Notes: generated by a model from the letters alone, not told the origin. 64,000 nucleotides of DNA from Takakia lepidozioides (GCA_030704615.1 CM060733.1:60698001-60762000), one strand, 5' to 3'; counted from the first letter of the stretch, positions 1-11,612 are shown. Made by a program: numbers and translations.

Positions 1-3000
1 TTGCAGAAAACTTTCACTCCATGTAAAGCATTTCTATCCTTTGTGTAACCATTTGCAAGAGAAGAATGAAAAAGGCCCTGAGGACATGGCACAAAGTAGA
101 ACAATAAAGAAAATGGGTCTGATTCTGCATGCTGCATCGGCAAGGGAGATGACTAGGTCCACTTGCAACAGTCAATATGGTTCCAAAACTGTCAGCATTG
201 TTGTGGACTACAACATTGCACGAAAAGAAGATTTGTGGGTGGAACCCACAAACAACAAGTTATTCAGCAAATGTCTAGAAAGAAGGAAAGATTACTGCAC
301 CTGAAACCAGTAGACATCAACATCACTTAAGAGAACATTATAGCCGAGGTGCAGAAGGTGCAAAACTGTGCGGGACTTTGTCTTTGTGACATCTTGGAAG
401 CACTTGGTCCCGAAGTGGCAGTTGTCACGGCTCATATTAACGTTGTGGACCCCCTTGATAACTGGCAAACCCTGCTCCTCTACCACAATTAGAGATCAGA
501 GAAAGAATATGGACATTCTGTCAACAGGTTGTATCTGTTTAAGTTGGTACCTTGAGCTTCAGCCTGTTGGAATTGTTCCTTTGTGAGTGGTCTCAGAAAT
601 TATTGAATCGGCATCAGACCTCCATTACAACAGGTTGCATGTTTGCTCACATGCAAACAAGAAATTAATTACTAGACTATTCCGAGCAACTATCCGAGGG
701 CAACATTGACTCTGGCAAAACCCAAAAGCTTGCTTCTTACCGTTGAATGGAATGAGGTCAGTTCAACTTGTACGTGAATGTAAAAAGAACAAAAGCATGG
801 TACTTGGTCCTGATCCTGAACAAACATGGAATCATGCTTTCAAGGACCGGCTTCTAAACATATTCCAGGATGTGTATCCCATTGAGGCACAGACGCTGGC
901 AAAATAAAAGTAACGAGTCTTAACAAAAAATTAAATTCTTTTTTGAAAATAGAGTCTTACCTGAAGGACAGCATACTGATAGAGCTCTTCATCCAGGGCA
1001 GAGACAAGAAAATTGAAGATCTTGAGGCGCTGAAGCCGGCAAGCCCAACTCATGAGCATGTCTCTGTAGTTGTTTCCGACAACAGCCAAGACCACAACGT
1101 GGTCTGCGCTGGCCATCCTTGCGACCAATGCTTCCGAAGAGAAAGGTAACCATAGCTGAGAGATCCTCGCTCCCTGGCTCTTCACGTTTAGGCAGTCTAT
1201 TTCTTTCGTGTGTGCCATTATGCTCTGCTGGCAGAGCAGTGCTTGCCCCCTTTGAGGAAGGAAGGCAGACCCCAGCCACTGCCATAATGTGAACCCACCT
1301 GCTGCATTTTAGACAGGTAAGAGATGGCAAAAAGGATTATGCATTCAATGCTGACCATGTCTGCAGGCTTTGAACGATTCCAAACCAAATGCTGATATTA
1401 GGTGTGGAACGGGAACCACCATCATACCAGCAGTGACAAGCCAAGACATATTTCCACCATGACGGCAGAAACTAACAATCTACTAAAAACGAAAGTACAA
1501 ACTTGTCAGGTTCCTTTGCCCCTCTTTGCCACATGGTAGGGGTGGATCGTCCCCAGTTTGCTCAACTATATGCCTACACAAGACCAATGAAAGCTTACCA
1601 TGGGTCGAACCAAACTCTCCTGCTTTCCTGATAGCCTTCTCGGTGGCCGGCAAGCAAGCTCCAGACAGCTCAGACGTATTGTAAAAACAAAGCATCTGCT
1701 GGAATGAGTTGCCACATTTCACTAACTTCAAAGGTATGCTCGAGTAAGCAGCCGGCCGGTAGTAGTAAGTGCCATATTGCATCACTAGATTAGTGTTTCC
1801 TGCTGCATCCCACAGTCTTGCCTCCACACCATCACCTGAAATCAAAGTCTTTATTGAAGGCCCAAAAGTTCCTTTTCAAAAACACGAATAACTATATCGG
1901 CAGTGAGTTATCAAAAAGCATTGTGAAGGAGGGGGATGAGAATTCCTACAGCAACAAACTCAACCTCTTCCCTCAACCAGTGGATTACACATACCCATCA
2001 ACCAGTTGTGGACACTCCCATGATGTGCTAGACGATCAGAGTAGAAGTACTACATAATCTTGTTTTCTCAAATCCAAAAACCTTCAACTCATTCATATAG
2101 TACCATCATAAAAGCGGCTTGGCAGATGCTGCGGGGATAGAAGAGAGAGCACGGTGCTTGCGTCGACAACTGTGCGAAACTTGGAAGCCAGAGACTCTGT
2201 CAACAGCCACTCATTGTGATGCCCGCTTCCATACACAAAAGGGGGCATAACCCCTGCATGAAGTGGGACTCCACCAGTGTTCCATGCCCAAAGCCCAGGA
2301 CCCTGGCACTTCTTCCACAGACCATTTTCTTCAGCAATGGCACGTACCTGAGACAAACAACTGCTGTATTGGAATATATCTTAAGTGGATCCTTACAAGG
2401 TGGAGGTTTCTCTGTGTCTATATGTTTGTCTCTCTGGCTCACTCAACAAAGGCTATGCCAACACCTGTCCAAATCTCTGCAGTACAGATGACTGTAAGAG
2501 TCACAGAATACAACACAATTCAATCATTCCTTAAATCACAGTGACTGGCTGCTAAGACTCCCCACTGACCTCAGCAGCTCCCCCCAGGGGGTACAAGCAT
2601 ACCAAGTTTATGTCATCTTTCCAGGAACGCTCAGCCAAGGACCAATGTAGCAATCAAATGAGACCATTCTGATCACAGAAAGTAGAAAGCCTGCAAATAA
2701 GGAGAAGCAAGGCAAGGCGGGACCTAACTACGTGAACTAGGAGTTTGGACCCACCTCATCATCGTCAGAATACAGACCATCTTCCCGCAGCCAAAGTCTG
2801 GAGGGCCCCTGTAGATGGAAAGGGAAGATATCGACCCTTAAAGGCTTGGCAACCACCAACCAATCACCATTAATGCCCCTCGCTTTCTCAATTACAGTTG
2901 TGAAATCTGGCAAGAGAATAAGCACAGGATCTATCACCACAGCAATCTCTGCATCTGAAGCCCGTGCTCGTCCCACCATGCTGTGAAACATGGCAGTCCC

Positions 3001-4969
3001 CATGAATCTGTATCCAAGAGATTGTCCTATTATGAGTGTCAGACGTAACCAGGAAACCTTAGGATGGAAACTGCACAGTATTCACTTGAAAGCCTCTTCT
3101 CTGCTCTAGTGTTGTTTCCTGGTCTCCTTAACTTTAGCTGATCCCTCTCTCTTACAACTTACTACCTGACAACTGGTGATTGCTTCCCCAGAGATGTAAC
3201 TGCTCTTTGAAGGGCAAGGGGAATCTGCAGTCCTAGCTTCATTGGTATACTTTGTATGTATACCCCTCTAGGTGAACTCAATGGAGAACATTATTTGCGT
3301 TTTCTTGCTTTCATACATGATCTTGCTGGGATGCAAGAACACTATCAAAGCTCAATTTCATAATTCCAAGAAATTATATTATACAGACAGGAAGAATTTC
3401 TATGGCCCATACAGGTTGCAGCTCACACACAGCAACAAGAGTCAGGCATCATACGTGAAATCAATATCTGATTCGACAGAGACATGGGGCTCAAGAGTGT
3501 GTGCAAATGATATCAGTGAAGGATGTCGGCCGAAGAGGACCACGTCAGGGCAGGGATTTAGGCGCAGCCATGAATGGACTGCAAGCCTCTGGCGCACACC
3601 TTCGATACCTTCAAAGGGGGCAGGGGCTGTGTAGAATGTGATGCCGCTCTTCTTCACCTCTCTCTCAGACAGTATCATCAAGTGACGTCCTGCAAGGCCC
3701 GTGTACAATCAATCCAATTGTTGTTCTGCACTTCCATCCATTGAGACCTCTGTTCCTCCGATGACTCTAAGAAACTCATGCATGGAAACCAAAGAACTCA
3801 CCAAAGAATCTTAAGTATCGTACCCCATATCAGCAACTCCACCACAAACAAGCCTATCGATGACCAAGACCTCTAGCCCTGATCTCTTTGTCTGGATGAC
3901 GGTCACTGTGGCTCCACAGCAGTACCAGCATGAGGGGCAAACAAGCCTATCGATGACCAAGACCTCTAGCCCCGATCTCTTTGTCTGGATGACGGTCACT
4001 GTGGCTCCAAGCAGTACCAGCATGAGGGGCATCATATTTTCATGGATGGTGCTAAAGTCTGTCCAGACCCCACAACGGAACTAGGCTAGTTTGGACACTC
4101 ACTCATTGACCCAGATTGACTTAGGGGGTTTTCCACTTAGTGAATCATGGACGCTACTTCTAAAGGTTGGCAGAACCCCAGTGTCGCTTTCCTATCCCCC
4201 TGCTGCCACAGGCTGTGACACAGGATCAGCCCAACTGCCCTTTGCTGTAGTGAAAAGTCCAAGCCACAAACTCCAAGAGAGTTGATCCAATGATGCATGT
4301 GATCTGGTCACAGGGGCTCAGTGTGTTGGCCTTTACAAGTAGGGCAACTGACATAACAGATGCCCCTTGAATGCCCCCCATTCAAGAACTCTCAGATGGC
4401 ATTGGCTACTCTGAACACCCTTTAGCAAGGTCATGCAGTCAACCAATGCCAGAACAGAGACGATTCAACATCAAAGAAGTACATAAAAGGCGAACGCTCT
4501 TCCAACTTCAAGAGATTCATGGTTGAAGCAATGAATGATAGTATGGAGGGTATGTTCCAATGCACGACTGGGCCCAAGCACATTATGAGCTTTCCACCGC
4601 TGGCTTCAACCATGGTTTGCAACTGCCCTCTTCGTCAAAATCAAGTTAGAACTAACCAAGAATTCCTCAAAGTCAGTGACTTTCTGGCACTATACAGCAC
4701 TTTATAGTTTTGTAAACAGACACGGGGAGAAACTATAAAAGCTCTGACATGTGAGTGGAGGATTTTCACGATGGGATGAACTTGGGAAACCTCAAAGGAA
4801 GTAGACGAGAGGATGTTTGTGCAGGAGAATTACCGTGCTGCCCATCTGACACCTCTCTCTCCCACTCCCTCACTGGAGGCAATAGCTGCGTCGCGCGCAG
4901 AGATACAATCAGTAGCAGCAACCCTGCCACGCATAGTACTGCCGGAGTTGCTTGTAGCTCCATGGCCAT
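1..4969 (-). CDS. RAY1: RAY1-like beta-arabinofuranosyltransferase (partial, 3' end outside window)
   Basis: Seven exons on the minus strand join in frame: 4834-4969, 3455-3689, 2755-3007, 2104-2347, 1599-1835, 961 to about 1298 (start uncertain) and 301-471. All junctions are GT-AG. The ATG at 4969 begins a short cytosolic tail and one hydrophobic segment (ATPAVLCVAGLLLLIVSL), as in type II Golgi enzymes. Exon 3 carries MFHSMVGRARASD and VVIDPVLILLPDF. Exon 4 carries LWAWNTGG and PLHAGVMPPFVYG. Exon 7 carries CHFGTKCFQ, TKTKSRTVL and the metal-binding type motif LLSDVDVYWF of the nucleotide-diphospho-sugar transferase family (PF03407). The order matches Arabidopsis RAY1, which adds arabinofuranose to cell-wall glycans in the Golgi. 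The 538 codons up to DVDVYWF are more than I expect for the family at that point, so exon 6 may be over-extended. Further C-terminal exons must lie left of position 1. Confidence 0.78.
3848..4033. repeat. 93-bp tandem duplication in the first RAY1-like intron
   Basis: A segment beginning acaagcctatcgatgacc at 3848 is repeated almost base for base from 3941, a period of 93 bp. The two copies differ at only a few positions, so the duplication is recent. It lies in the intron between exon 1 (4834-4969) and exon 2 (3455-3689) and has no visible coding role. Confidence 0.85.
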
Positions 4970-5736
4970 GAGGAAAGATTGTATGTTGTTGGAACTTGAG
5001 CCACTGTATGGCAACTTTCAGGCAAAGAGTGTCCGCTACTCACAATCAGCTTCAGATTATTCGTCGTCTGGCGAGTTCCTTACGAGATTTGCTCTGACAT
5101 CATAACTGTGGGACTGATTTGCATACATACAAATCAGTCGTGGCCTGATCTGAAAATGCACCAAACCCCTCCACATTGCTGCTACATGGGCTGCAGATTA
5201 TACAACCCCCTTTGTCAAACAAACAGGAACTACCAGAACAATGGGACCACCACAACTACAGGCTAGGACCCCCGTCCAGTAAGTCCCGAAGCCGGAGTCC
5301 CACATTTTCCCGATCTCTATCTTCGCACAGACCATTCTAGGCTCCAAAAACATCGATCAGGGCAGCTCAGACTCACTTGAGTGTGAGAAGCGAACAATCG
5401 CTGCTAGAGTCTTATACAACAGTGACATGGTACCGACCCCAATCTAATCTCACTTATGAATATCAAATGTATACGTTCTGACTGAATCAGTGTACCTCAA
5501 TACGCATCAAGCCCTTCAAATTGATATTATCTGTGCGCGGGAATCAGCCATTTCCCAGTTACTGAAGATCTCTAGAGAAGGCTTAAGGATGGCAATGCAA
5601 AACCGGTAGGCAGCAGCAGCGCAGAAATTTACAACCCCGCCAGCGGATGAATAGACTGTGACAATCTTCAGTCCGAAACATCAGGGGATCACTTTCCTCC
5701 AATCCCAGAGTCCTTACGGATGGTTTTCGATCATCC
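4970..5736. other. Upstream region of the RAY1-like gene
   Basis: This stretch separates the RAY1-like start codon from the 3' end of the LINE. I see no convincing ORF, RNA gene or repeat in it. It should hold the promoter and 5' leader of the RAY1-like gene. Confidence 0.5.
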
Positions 5737-5885
5737 ATCATAGGGCCCACCCCTATAAAGGGGCATTAGTCGCAAGGCCGCAAGGCGAAGTGGCTCTTAG
5801 TTATCATAGGGCCACCCCTATAAAGGGGCATTAGTCGCAAGGCGAAGTGGCTCTTAGTTATGCCGGCTTGGCGGGAGTCTTCTCT
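5737..5885 (-). repeat. LINE 3' tail, tandemly repeated structured motif
   Basis: Read on the plus strand, the block atcatagggcc, ggggcattagtcgcaaggc, gcgaagtggctcttagtt occurs twice with a 66-bp period (5737-5802, then from 5803). The second copy runs on into gccggcttggcgggagtcttctctct. A third copy sits at 42,247-42,336. On the minus strand the motif lies downstream of the LINE stop codon, so it is the LINE's 3' tail. It has pairing segments (GCCGGC with GCCGG, and CCCC with GGGG). Confidence 0.7.
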
Positions 5886-6906
5886 CTTTGGATGTTATCT
5901 GACTGAAGATGTTTGTGCACCATCCCTTTCTACAAATGATGAAAACTTGTACAGCTTTATTTACAGGAAACATGAGGTATTTGAACAGATGATAGAAAAA
6001 CCCCAAAACCTGGGAAAGAACAAAGAAGGGAGGAAAGGGAAGCAAAACTATTCAAACTTCTTAGTCATCCCAACCTACTGCCTGAAGTAGGTCGGAGGGC
6101 AACATGGGTGTAACATCTGGGAGAGTTGGGAGGTGAGATGAGGCTGATCCAGTTATGTCTGCCCCATGTAAAATGGTCATTGCTTGAGCTCTCTGTAATG
6201 CAACGGCCACTTTTTGTCTCTAAAAGGCCACAAGAACGGAGGCATAAGGAATGCTCGTGGTCTTGTTTTGGGCTGCATGATGGGCGCATGAATGGAGTAG
6301 GTCGTCAAACCGGCGACAGCCGAATATCTCTACAGCCAAGGGGATGAAAGTGTCGGTAGGATGTCTGTCCTGATAATCGCGCTCCTTGACTTGAGCAGCA
6401 ACCAAAGCCACAGAGCCCTGAAAAGATGCCGAACGTGAAAGTAAGTCGGATCGGGTAGGGTCGGCAATGACAACGTCGGCTAGGGTGCAAAGACCATCTT
6501 TAGACGGAATGATGCCGTCGTGTCGACTTAAGAGAATGAGAAGGGAGGACATGAGATTGCTCTCGCAGGACATGGAAACCAGCCTCTCGCGTAATCGATG
6601 CGACAGCGTCTCGGACGACGTTATAGGTGGCGGTGCGATCTCCCCCACATGGACATCGAAGGAGGTGGACAGCAAGTACGTCGATAGGCGGTAGCAAACA
6701 TAATGTTGCAGACCTAACACAGAAGGATGCGGTAGCCCAAGTCGCAAACGAAGAGTCGTGGCAAAGATGGATGATGACAAGTGAGGGGGTAGTGGTGGGT
6801 CGAGCTGTCAGCCATGCGCCTACACCTGGCTCTGCACAGAATAGAAGCCTGGTACGATGCACATCAGAGGAAGAGCTACTGGAAAGCATGTCGGAGAATG
6901 AGTGTC

Positions 6907-6909
6907 GGT
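6907..6909. other. Left target-site duplication GGT of the CACTA insertion
   Basis: GGT lies directly before the CACTAC terminus at 6910. The same GGT follows the GTAGTG terminus at 42,135-42,137. CACTA transposases make 3-bp duplications. The LINE reading frame continues across the two copies when one is removed. Confidence 0.82.
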
Positions 6910-7103
6910 CACTACAGGAAAAGGGGGGGTTAATGACACCGCGGAAACGGCGCAGCCACGCCGCAACGTCACTAAACGCCGCTTTTGAGGCAGGGGCGCA
7001 GGCGCCCTTTTGCCACGTCCGGGCGTGGCACGATCGTCCCCGGGGCGTCACTAATCGGTCGTCGCATAAATGCGACGAATGGGGGTTGTAAGTCGTTACC
7101 CCA
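6910..7103. repeat. Left terminus and subterminal palindromes of the outer CACTA
   Basis: After the terminal inverted repeat come GC palindromes such as gccacgtccgggcgtggcac near 7013-7032 and gtcgcataaatgcgac near 7060. Such repeats are the usual binding sites for the TNPA/TNPD proteins of CACTA elements. The block is cut short at about 7104 by a chromovirus LTR. Confidence 0.65.
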
Positions 7104-7737
7104 TGTCAAGGATGAAAACATGACTGAACACCAACAAGAGATCAAACTAGAGGTACAAGACTAGACAAGAAGTCAAGGTCGGCGTGGCCGAATGCATGAT
7201 GAGTAAATATGAATCAATACAATCTTTATAACAATGAACAAGAGTACAAGATATTGGAACACGACTTGAATACTGGAATGCTGGAAACTGGATTGGAGTA
7301 CCAGATATTGGAAACTGGGCTAGAGTATTGGAAACTGGAAACAAGAGTAGTTTGAACTGGTGTTGGTGAGACTGAACAGTGTCCAGTCTCGTCTCATATA
7401 TATACTGGCTACTAAGAAGCTTCCCTAAGAAGCTTCCCCTATAGAGGTTTCTTGATGGAGAAGTTTCCAAGATTAAACAAAGATTTCTTGATGGAGAAAC
7501 TTCCTTAAACAAAAGAGGTATCTTTATGGAGAAGTTTCCTCCAAAGGAGGCTTCCTGAGCAGTTTCCCAAGTTACTCTTGGTAATTTGGTAAACTCTCGG
7601 TAACTTGGTAACTAATGATAAATCATGGTAGATCATGATAAATCACGGTAAGTCATGATAACTTCCGATAACATGGTAACTTGGAACTTCTGGTATTTAC
7701 TCCTGGTAAGTTCCTCTGGGCTATGTCCGTGACATCA
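7104..7737 (-). repeat. Chromovirus 3' LTR (left boundary tentative)
   Basis: On the minus strand the purine tract AAGGAGGGGG (7738-7747) is followed at once by TGATGTCACGGACATAGC, the expected start of a 3' LTR. The far end is placed at the TG of tgtcaaggatg (7104) by inspection only. The body contains many short near-repeats of the types ggaaactgg and ttcttgatggag. No second LTR copy remains. Confidence 0.55.
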
Positions 7738-7747
7738 CCCCCTCCTT
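7738..7747 (-). other. Polypurine tract of the chromovirus
   Basis: The minus strand reads AAGGAGGGGG immediately before the LTR TG. It lies within a tail peptide ending ELGAKGGGDVTD, a common ending for Ty3/gypsy Pol. Confidence 0.7.
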
Positions 7748-8379
7748 TAGCGCCGAGTTCCTCGAGGAGCGGTAAAATCTTGGTCTTGCTTAGAGTTGGA
7801 GAAAATCCGAAATCCGACGAATGATACTTGCCAAGTATTCGGCTCTTCGTTCTTGACTCAAATGATTTATAGGTCCCTACAACCATCGATAGTGTCCAAT
7901 ACCTTGAACTTGGGACCACGTAGTGATTTGAACATTCTGACTTTCGAAACTGCTTTCAAACATGATTTCGTTGCCCTCTGGGTCCGAAGCCTCAAACTCC
8001 AACAGAATTATCAGACTTCGAGTAGGCTCCACTTGCCGTCGTACGGGATCCAGACGAAGAAGTACGCGTCGCATAGGTGGTCCATGCTCTCGAGAGCGTC
8101 GGCATGATGTTGAAGGTCGTGAGAGTCGGAACGGCTGATCTGGTAGTTGGGTAAGTGACAACTTCAATGTATCTGGTTCATGTGACTCCATGCTGCCAAT
8201 ACAAGATGCAAGAGTGTTGAAAGTGTAGCTATATATACTTATGTGTGGTACTCCTCCCTCCTTAGCGTGTATCAGGTACATTGAATGTGGAGTCTTCACC
8301 TTGAAGATAACTTGGCTGACATCATCGTTGTGACGTCTTATTGACGTATAGCTCAGGGCTTAGCCGGATATCGTTGATG

Positions 8380-8637
8380 AAACTCTTAGACTTTGTCAGA
8401 TGCATTGGCGAGGTTGGATGAAGGTTCTCACGTTTGTTCGATGTTGTCGTAGCCTTTCCAATGTACGAAATATTCAAGACGTTTATACTTGATGCGAGAG
8501 TCTAGGACTTCGTCGACTTCATACTCAATTTCCTGATTGACTTCAATTGGTGGAGGTAGTACGGAGACTCTCCCTGGAATATTCGATGGATGATACAACT
8601 CCAATAATGAAACATGAAAGACTGGATGGATGCGCAT
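8380..8637 (-). pseudogene. Chromodomain at the end of chromovirus integrase
   Basis: The reading has [12 protein letters not shown], then the chromodomain core [20 protein letters not shown] and VHWKGYDN. A stop replaces the expected tryptophan of the TWEP motif (TGA for TGG), followed by EPSSNLANA and FHQRYPAKP in the same register. Chromodomains direct chromovirus integration to particular chromatin marks. Confidence 0.85.
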
Positions 8638-8679
8638 ACTTCGTGGGAGTTCAAGCCGAAAACTGACCGGATTTATTTG

Positions 8680-9740
8680 TCAAATAATTTTGAATGGTCC
8701 CAGGCGTTGATACTCCAACTTCCTTGATGGTCGCGAGGTTTGTATGTCCCGTCGAAGAAGCCACACACGATCTCCGACCTTGAACTGGGGTTGGAATTGG
8801 CGACGTTGATCTACATACTCCTTGTATTGTTTTTGAGCTTCTGCGAGGTGGAATGTAAGCTCCTTGTGAATCGTAGCAAGATGAGTAGCAAGGTTTTCTG
8901 CAGCAGGGCTTCCAACAGTTTTCATGTAGAAAGGATTTGTTCGAGGATGATGACCATAATTGGAGAAAAATTGAGTTTGATTGGTCGAAGAATGTATAGT
9001 GTTGTTGTAGGCAAACTCAGCCAATGACAGAAGGTCCGTCCAATTATCTTGATGATAATTTATCGTACAGCGAAGATACTGCTCCAAAATCCGGTTTACA
9101 CGTTCGGTTTGACCATCAGTCTGTGGATGATTGAAGAAGGCCGTAAGGTCGATGTCGTGGTCCATTCGCTCTAGCACACGTGTCGCAAGATTTTATAAAT
9201 TCTTTCACGAGTTTCCACATCTGCGGCCATCAATAGTCCCTGGATATTAATTCCATTGTTTTGTTGAAGCCGAAATGTCCTGCAGCCGGAAGATCATGAC
9301 ATGTTTGAAGAATTCGAAGTCGTGTAGGTCCTAGAGGTACATAGAGAAATCCCTCTCAAGGTCGATTTAATTGACTTCGTAGTGTCGTAGCAAAATGGTC
9401 GCTCTTCAGTGCTTCTTGAATCTCTTTTATGATCTCTGCATCGTCATAGGTGGACATGGATAACATATTCAATTGGAAATTTGTTGGTTTCAAGATGATG
9501 GATTTTTGTTGGTCAAAAGCTGCATCCCCTTCCTTTGGCGCAAGATACGATCGTCGAGAAAGAGCATTTGGTTTTCCTTGAAGGTGTCCGAGACGGTAGG
9601 TAATAACAAATCAAACATGGCCAGTGACATACTTCATCTCACTTGACGTCGATTCAAAACACGAGCACTCATAAAATACTCGAGGTTTTTGTGATCGGTA
9701 TAGACAGTGACCTGATGTTGAGCTCCATCCAATAGATGAC
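8680..9740 (-). pseudogene. Chromovirus integrase
   Basis: The intact part (8,680-9,177) reads FFNHPQTDGQTERVNR, then WTDLLSLAEFAYNN, then FKVGDRVWLLRRD and LEYQRLGPFKI. This is the end of the catalytic core (NHPQTDGQTERVN contains the last catalytic glutamate) and the C-terminal GPF/Y region. The upstream HHCC zinc-finger part can be followed only by changing frame between 9,180 and 9,400. Confidence 0.82.
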
Positions 9741-9741
9741 G

Positions 9742-10173
9742 TCACTCCTCAAAAGCATCGATAATCGCTAGAAGTTCTTTGTCATGGATTTCATAATTGA
9801 TCTCCACAGCAGAAAATTTGCGAGAACGAAAACCAACAGGGTGAGGTCGGACATCTGTACCGTATTGAGAGAGTATCGTGCCAAGTGCAAAGTCCGATGC
9901 ATCTGCTTCCAAAAATAATAATTTAGATGGGTCTACATGTACCAGTATTTGAGCCGTTGTAAATGTCTGCTTCAGCCTTTCAAATGCTTGGTCAACCTTC
10001 TCGTCCCATACAAATTTGTCATTCCCTGTGAGTCGTGTCATTGTTGCAGCAATTTTGGAGTAGTCCTTGATACAAATTCTATAGAAATTTGCAAATCTTA
10101 AAAAACATTGTACATCTCGGACCGAAGTTAGTTTAATCCACTCGATGATTGTTTGTATTTTCTTCTGATCCAT
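9742..10173 (-). pseudogene. Chromovirus RNase H domain
   Basis: The reading carries the RT-RH connection (LRFANFYRICIKDYSKIAA), then FVWDEKVDQAFERLK and the RNase H start FLEADASDFALG, ending at HDKELLAIIDAFEE. It is one open stretch joined to the RT by a short broken segment near 10,180-10,260. Confidence 0.85.
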
Positions 10174-10258
10174 AAAGACTCATTTGTCGGAAATAACGTA
10201 GCCCAAAAATTCGACTTCAGATTGGTGGAAAAAAATATTTTTCCAACTTGGCATATAG

Positions 10259-10715
10259 TCATTTTTCCCTCAATTTATTAAGGACAAGGTGTACATGGTG
10301 ACCATGTTCTTCTTCAGTATGTGAAAATATCATAATGTCGTCCAAATAGATGACTACAAAGTCATCTAAAAATTCTTGAAAGATGTCATTCATCATGTGT
10401 TGAAAAATTGCTGGAGCATTTGTAAGACCGGAAGGCATAACATTGTATTCGAAATGTCCGTACCTTGTGCGAAAAACAGTCTTCCATTCGTCTCCTTCTT
10501 TTATTTGTACAAGGTTGTAAGCTCCTCTCAAGTTGATCTTTGTGAAAAAATTTGCTCGTCCAAGTTGTTCGAGGAGTCCGGAAATCAGCGGTAGTGGGTA
10601 ACGATTTTTTATAGTGACTTTGTTGAGCCCACGATAGTCCACACACATGCGTAATGATCCGTCTTTCTTCTTCACAAATAAGATAGGTGCTCCCGTGGGG
10701 GATTTCGAATATCAA
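10259..10715 (-). pseudogene. Chromovirus reverse transcriptase
   Basis: The reading shows [20 protein letters not shown], then [40 protein letters not shown] and the catalytic box [11 protein letters not shown] (YLDD). These are the Ty3/gypsy RT blocks in order. A shift at about 10,680 separates it from the upstream protease part. Confidence 0.88.
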
Positions 10716-11092
10716 ATGAAATTCTTTGACAGATTTTCATCAATGTATTCGCGTAAAGCAGCCAGCTCCGTCTGAGATAAATTGTAGATCGGGCCAAATG
10801 GTGGTTGAGCTCTTTCTTGCAACTCAATTGCACAATCATAAGGTCGATGTTCTGGCAACTCTCGAATACATCCTTGAAATCTTGATATTGAGTGGGTAAT
10901 GTCGAAGTACCTTGGTCTGTTGTGGTTTTGATGGGAGTCGCATAAAGTGCAAATGTCGCGTCTTTCTTCGTAGCTCTCATGAAGGCTCTAGCTCCAAGAA
11001 ACAAGGGTTGAATACCTTTGGTATTTTTGCATTTTTGTCTTGCCGAAATTTTTCGTGATCGCCAGTCGATGTTAGGATTATGAAGTACAAAC

Positions 11093-11458
11093 TTAGGGAA
11101 GTCCAAGGATCACAGGATTCATTGGAGATTGGATGACATTGAAAACAATCTGTGATGCTTGATTTTTAAGCTTCACTTCAAGGGGTCGAGTTTCATGGTC
11201 AATATTTCTTGATGCTAACGGTCGTCCATTGATGACTTCAACAGGGGCCGAGAATTTCTTTCTTACGAGCGTTAAATTGTGTTGCTTCGCAAAGTCTTTG
11301 TCAATAAAACACGCTGAAGCGCCCGAGTCCAAAAGTGCTTTTACGGAGATATCTCGATTTTGCATCCTGATCTTTACTGGAACTGTGAAACAAGGTACAG
11401 GGTCTGGAGGTAGAAAGAGACCCTTTTTTTTTGAGGAATTTGGAATGTCTAGCCGCAT
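11093..11458 (-). pseudogene. Chromovirus aspartic protease
   Basis: The reading contains the retropepsin motif ALLDSGASACFIDKDFA and, near its end, NPVILGLP, the typical flap-to-end pattern of Ty3/gypsy protease before LDF. The ORF continues upstream in another frame into a CCHC zinc knuckle. Confidence 0.85.
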
Positions 11459-11529
11459 GGTCTCTACTATGACTGGACATCTTCGTTTTCCGACCTCCTC
11501 GTATCGAACACTTGAGTTGTGCCCCGAGC

Positions 11530-11612
11530 TTTGAATCTTCTCTTGTTATGGCAATTTAATGCTATGTGATCATCTTCTCCGCAATAAAAGCATAATTGTC
11601 GAGCGGCTTTTA
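11530..11612 (-). pseudogene. Gag CCHC zinc knuckle fragment
   Basis: On the minus strand the sequence reads LCFYCGEDDHIALNC, an exact C-x2-C-x4-H-x4-C zinc knuckle, followed by basic residues. A TGA lies a few codons upstream and the rest of gag is missing. Confidence 0.75.

Larger units (their letters stand above)
5737..6909 (-). mobile_element. RLE-type LINE, 3' part (zinc knuckle, endonuclease, 3' UTR)
   Basis: This is the C-terminal third of the LINE whose 5' part is at 42.1-44.9 kb. On the minus strand from 6909 it reads ARPTTTPSL, then a conserved LRLRLGLPHPS block. A frameshift follows near 6,700, then HLLRCPCGGDRTATY, the histidine and last cysteine of a CCHC finger, then VVRDAV and REQSHVLPS. 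Next comes an endonuclease-like block: RHDG, LADVVIADPTR, a downstream lysine in QVKERDY, and PLAVEIFG. This layout (CCHC, R..D, D, K..Y) is that of restriction-like endonucleases in R2/NeSL-like LINEs. One in-frame TAG (at 6220) precedes QKVAVALQRAQA, and the ORF closes with TAA at 6061-6063. The element is decayed but each block is recognisable. Confidence 0.75.

Noticed and set aside
3811-4035. ORF across the 93-bp duplication as an extra RAY1-like exon
   Set aside because: It has no family similarity, is built of the duplicated unit, and the flanking exons already join in frame without it.
4431-4622. Minus-strand ORF as a RAY1-like exon
   Set aside because: Exon 1 (ending 4834) and exon 2 (starting 3689) match in phase directly, and this ORF shows no family motif.
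5737-5885. The tail motif as a self-cleaving ribozyme (hammerhead or HDV-like)
   Set aside because: I could not find the conserved core of either class; only simple pairing segments are visible.
5737-6909. Reading the LINE pieces at 5.7-6.9 kb and 42.1-44.9 kb as two independent LINE copies
   Set aside because: The pieces do not overlap in protein content, join in frame across both insertions, and the target duplications fit.
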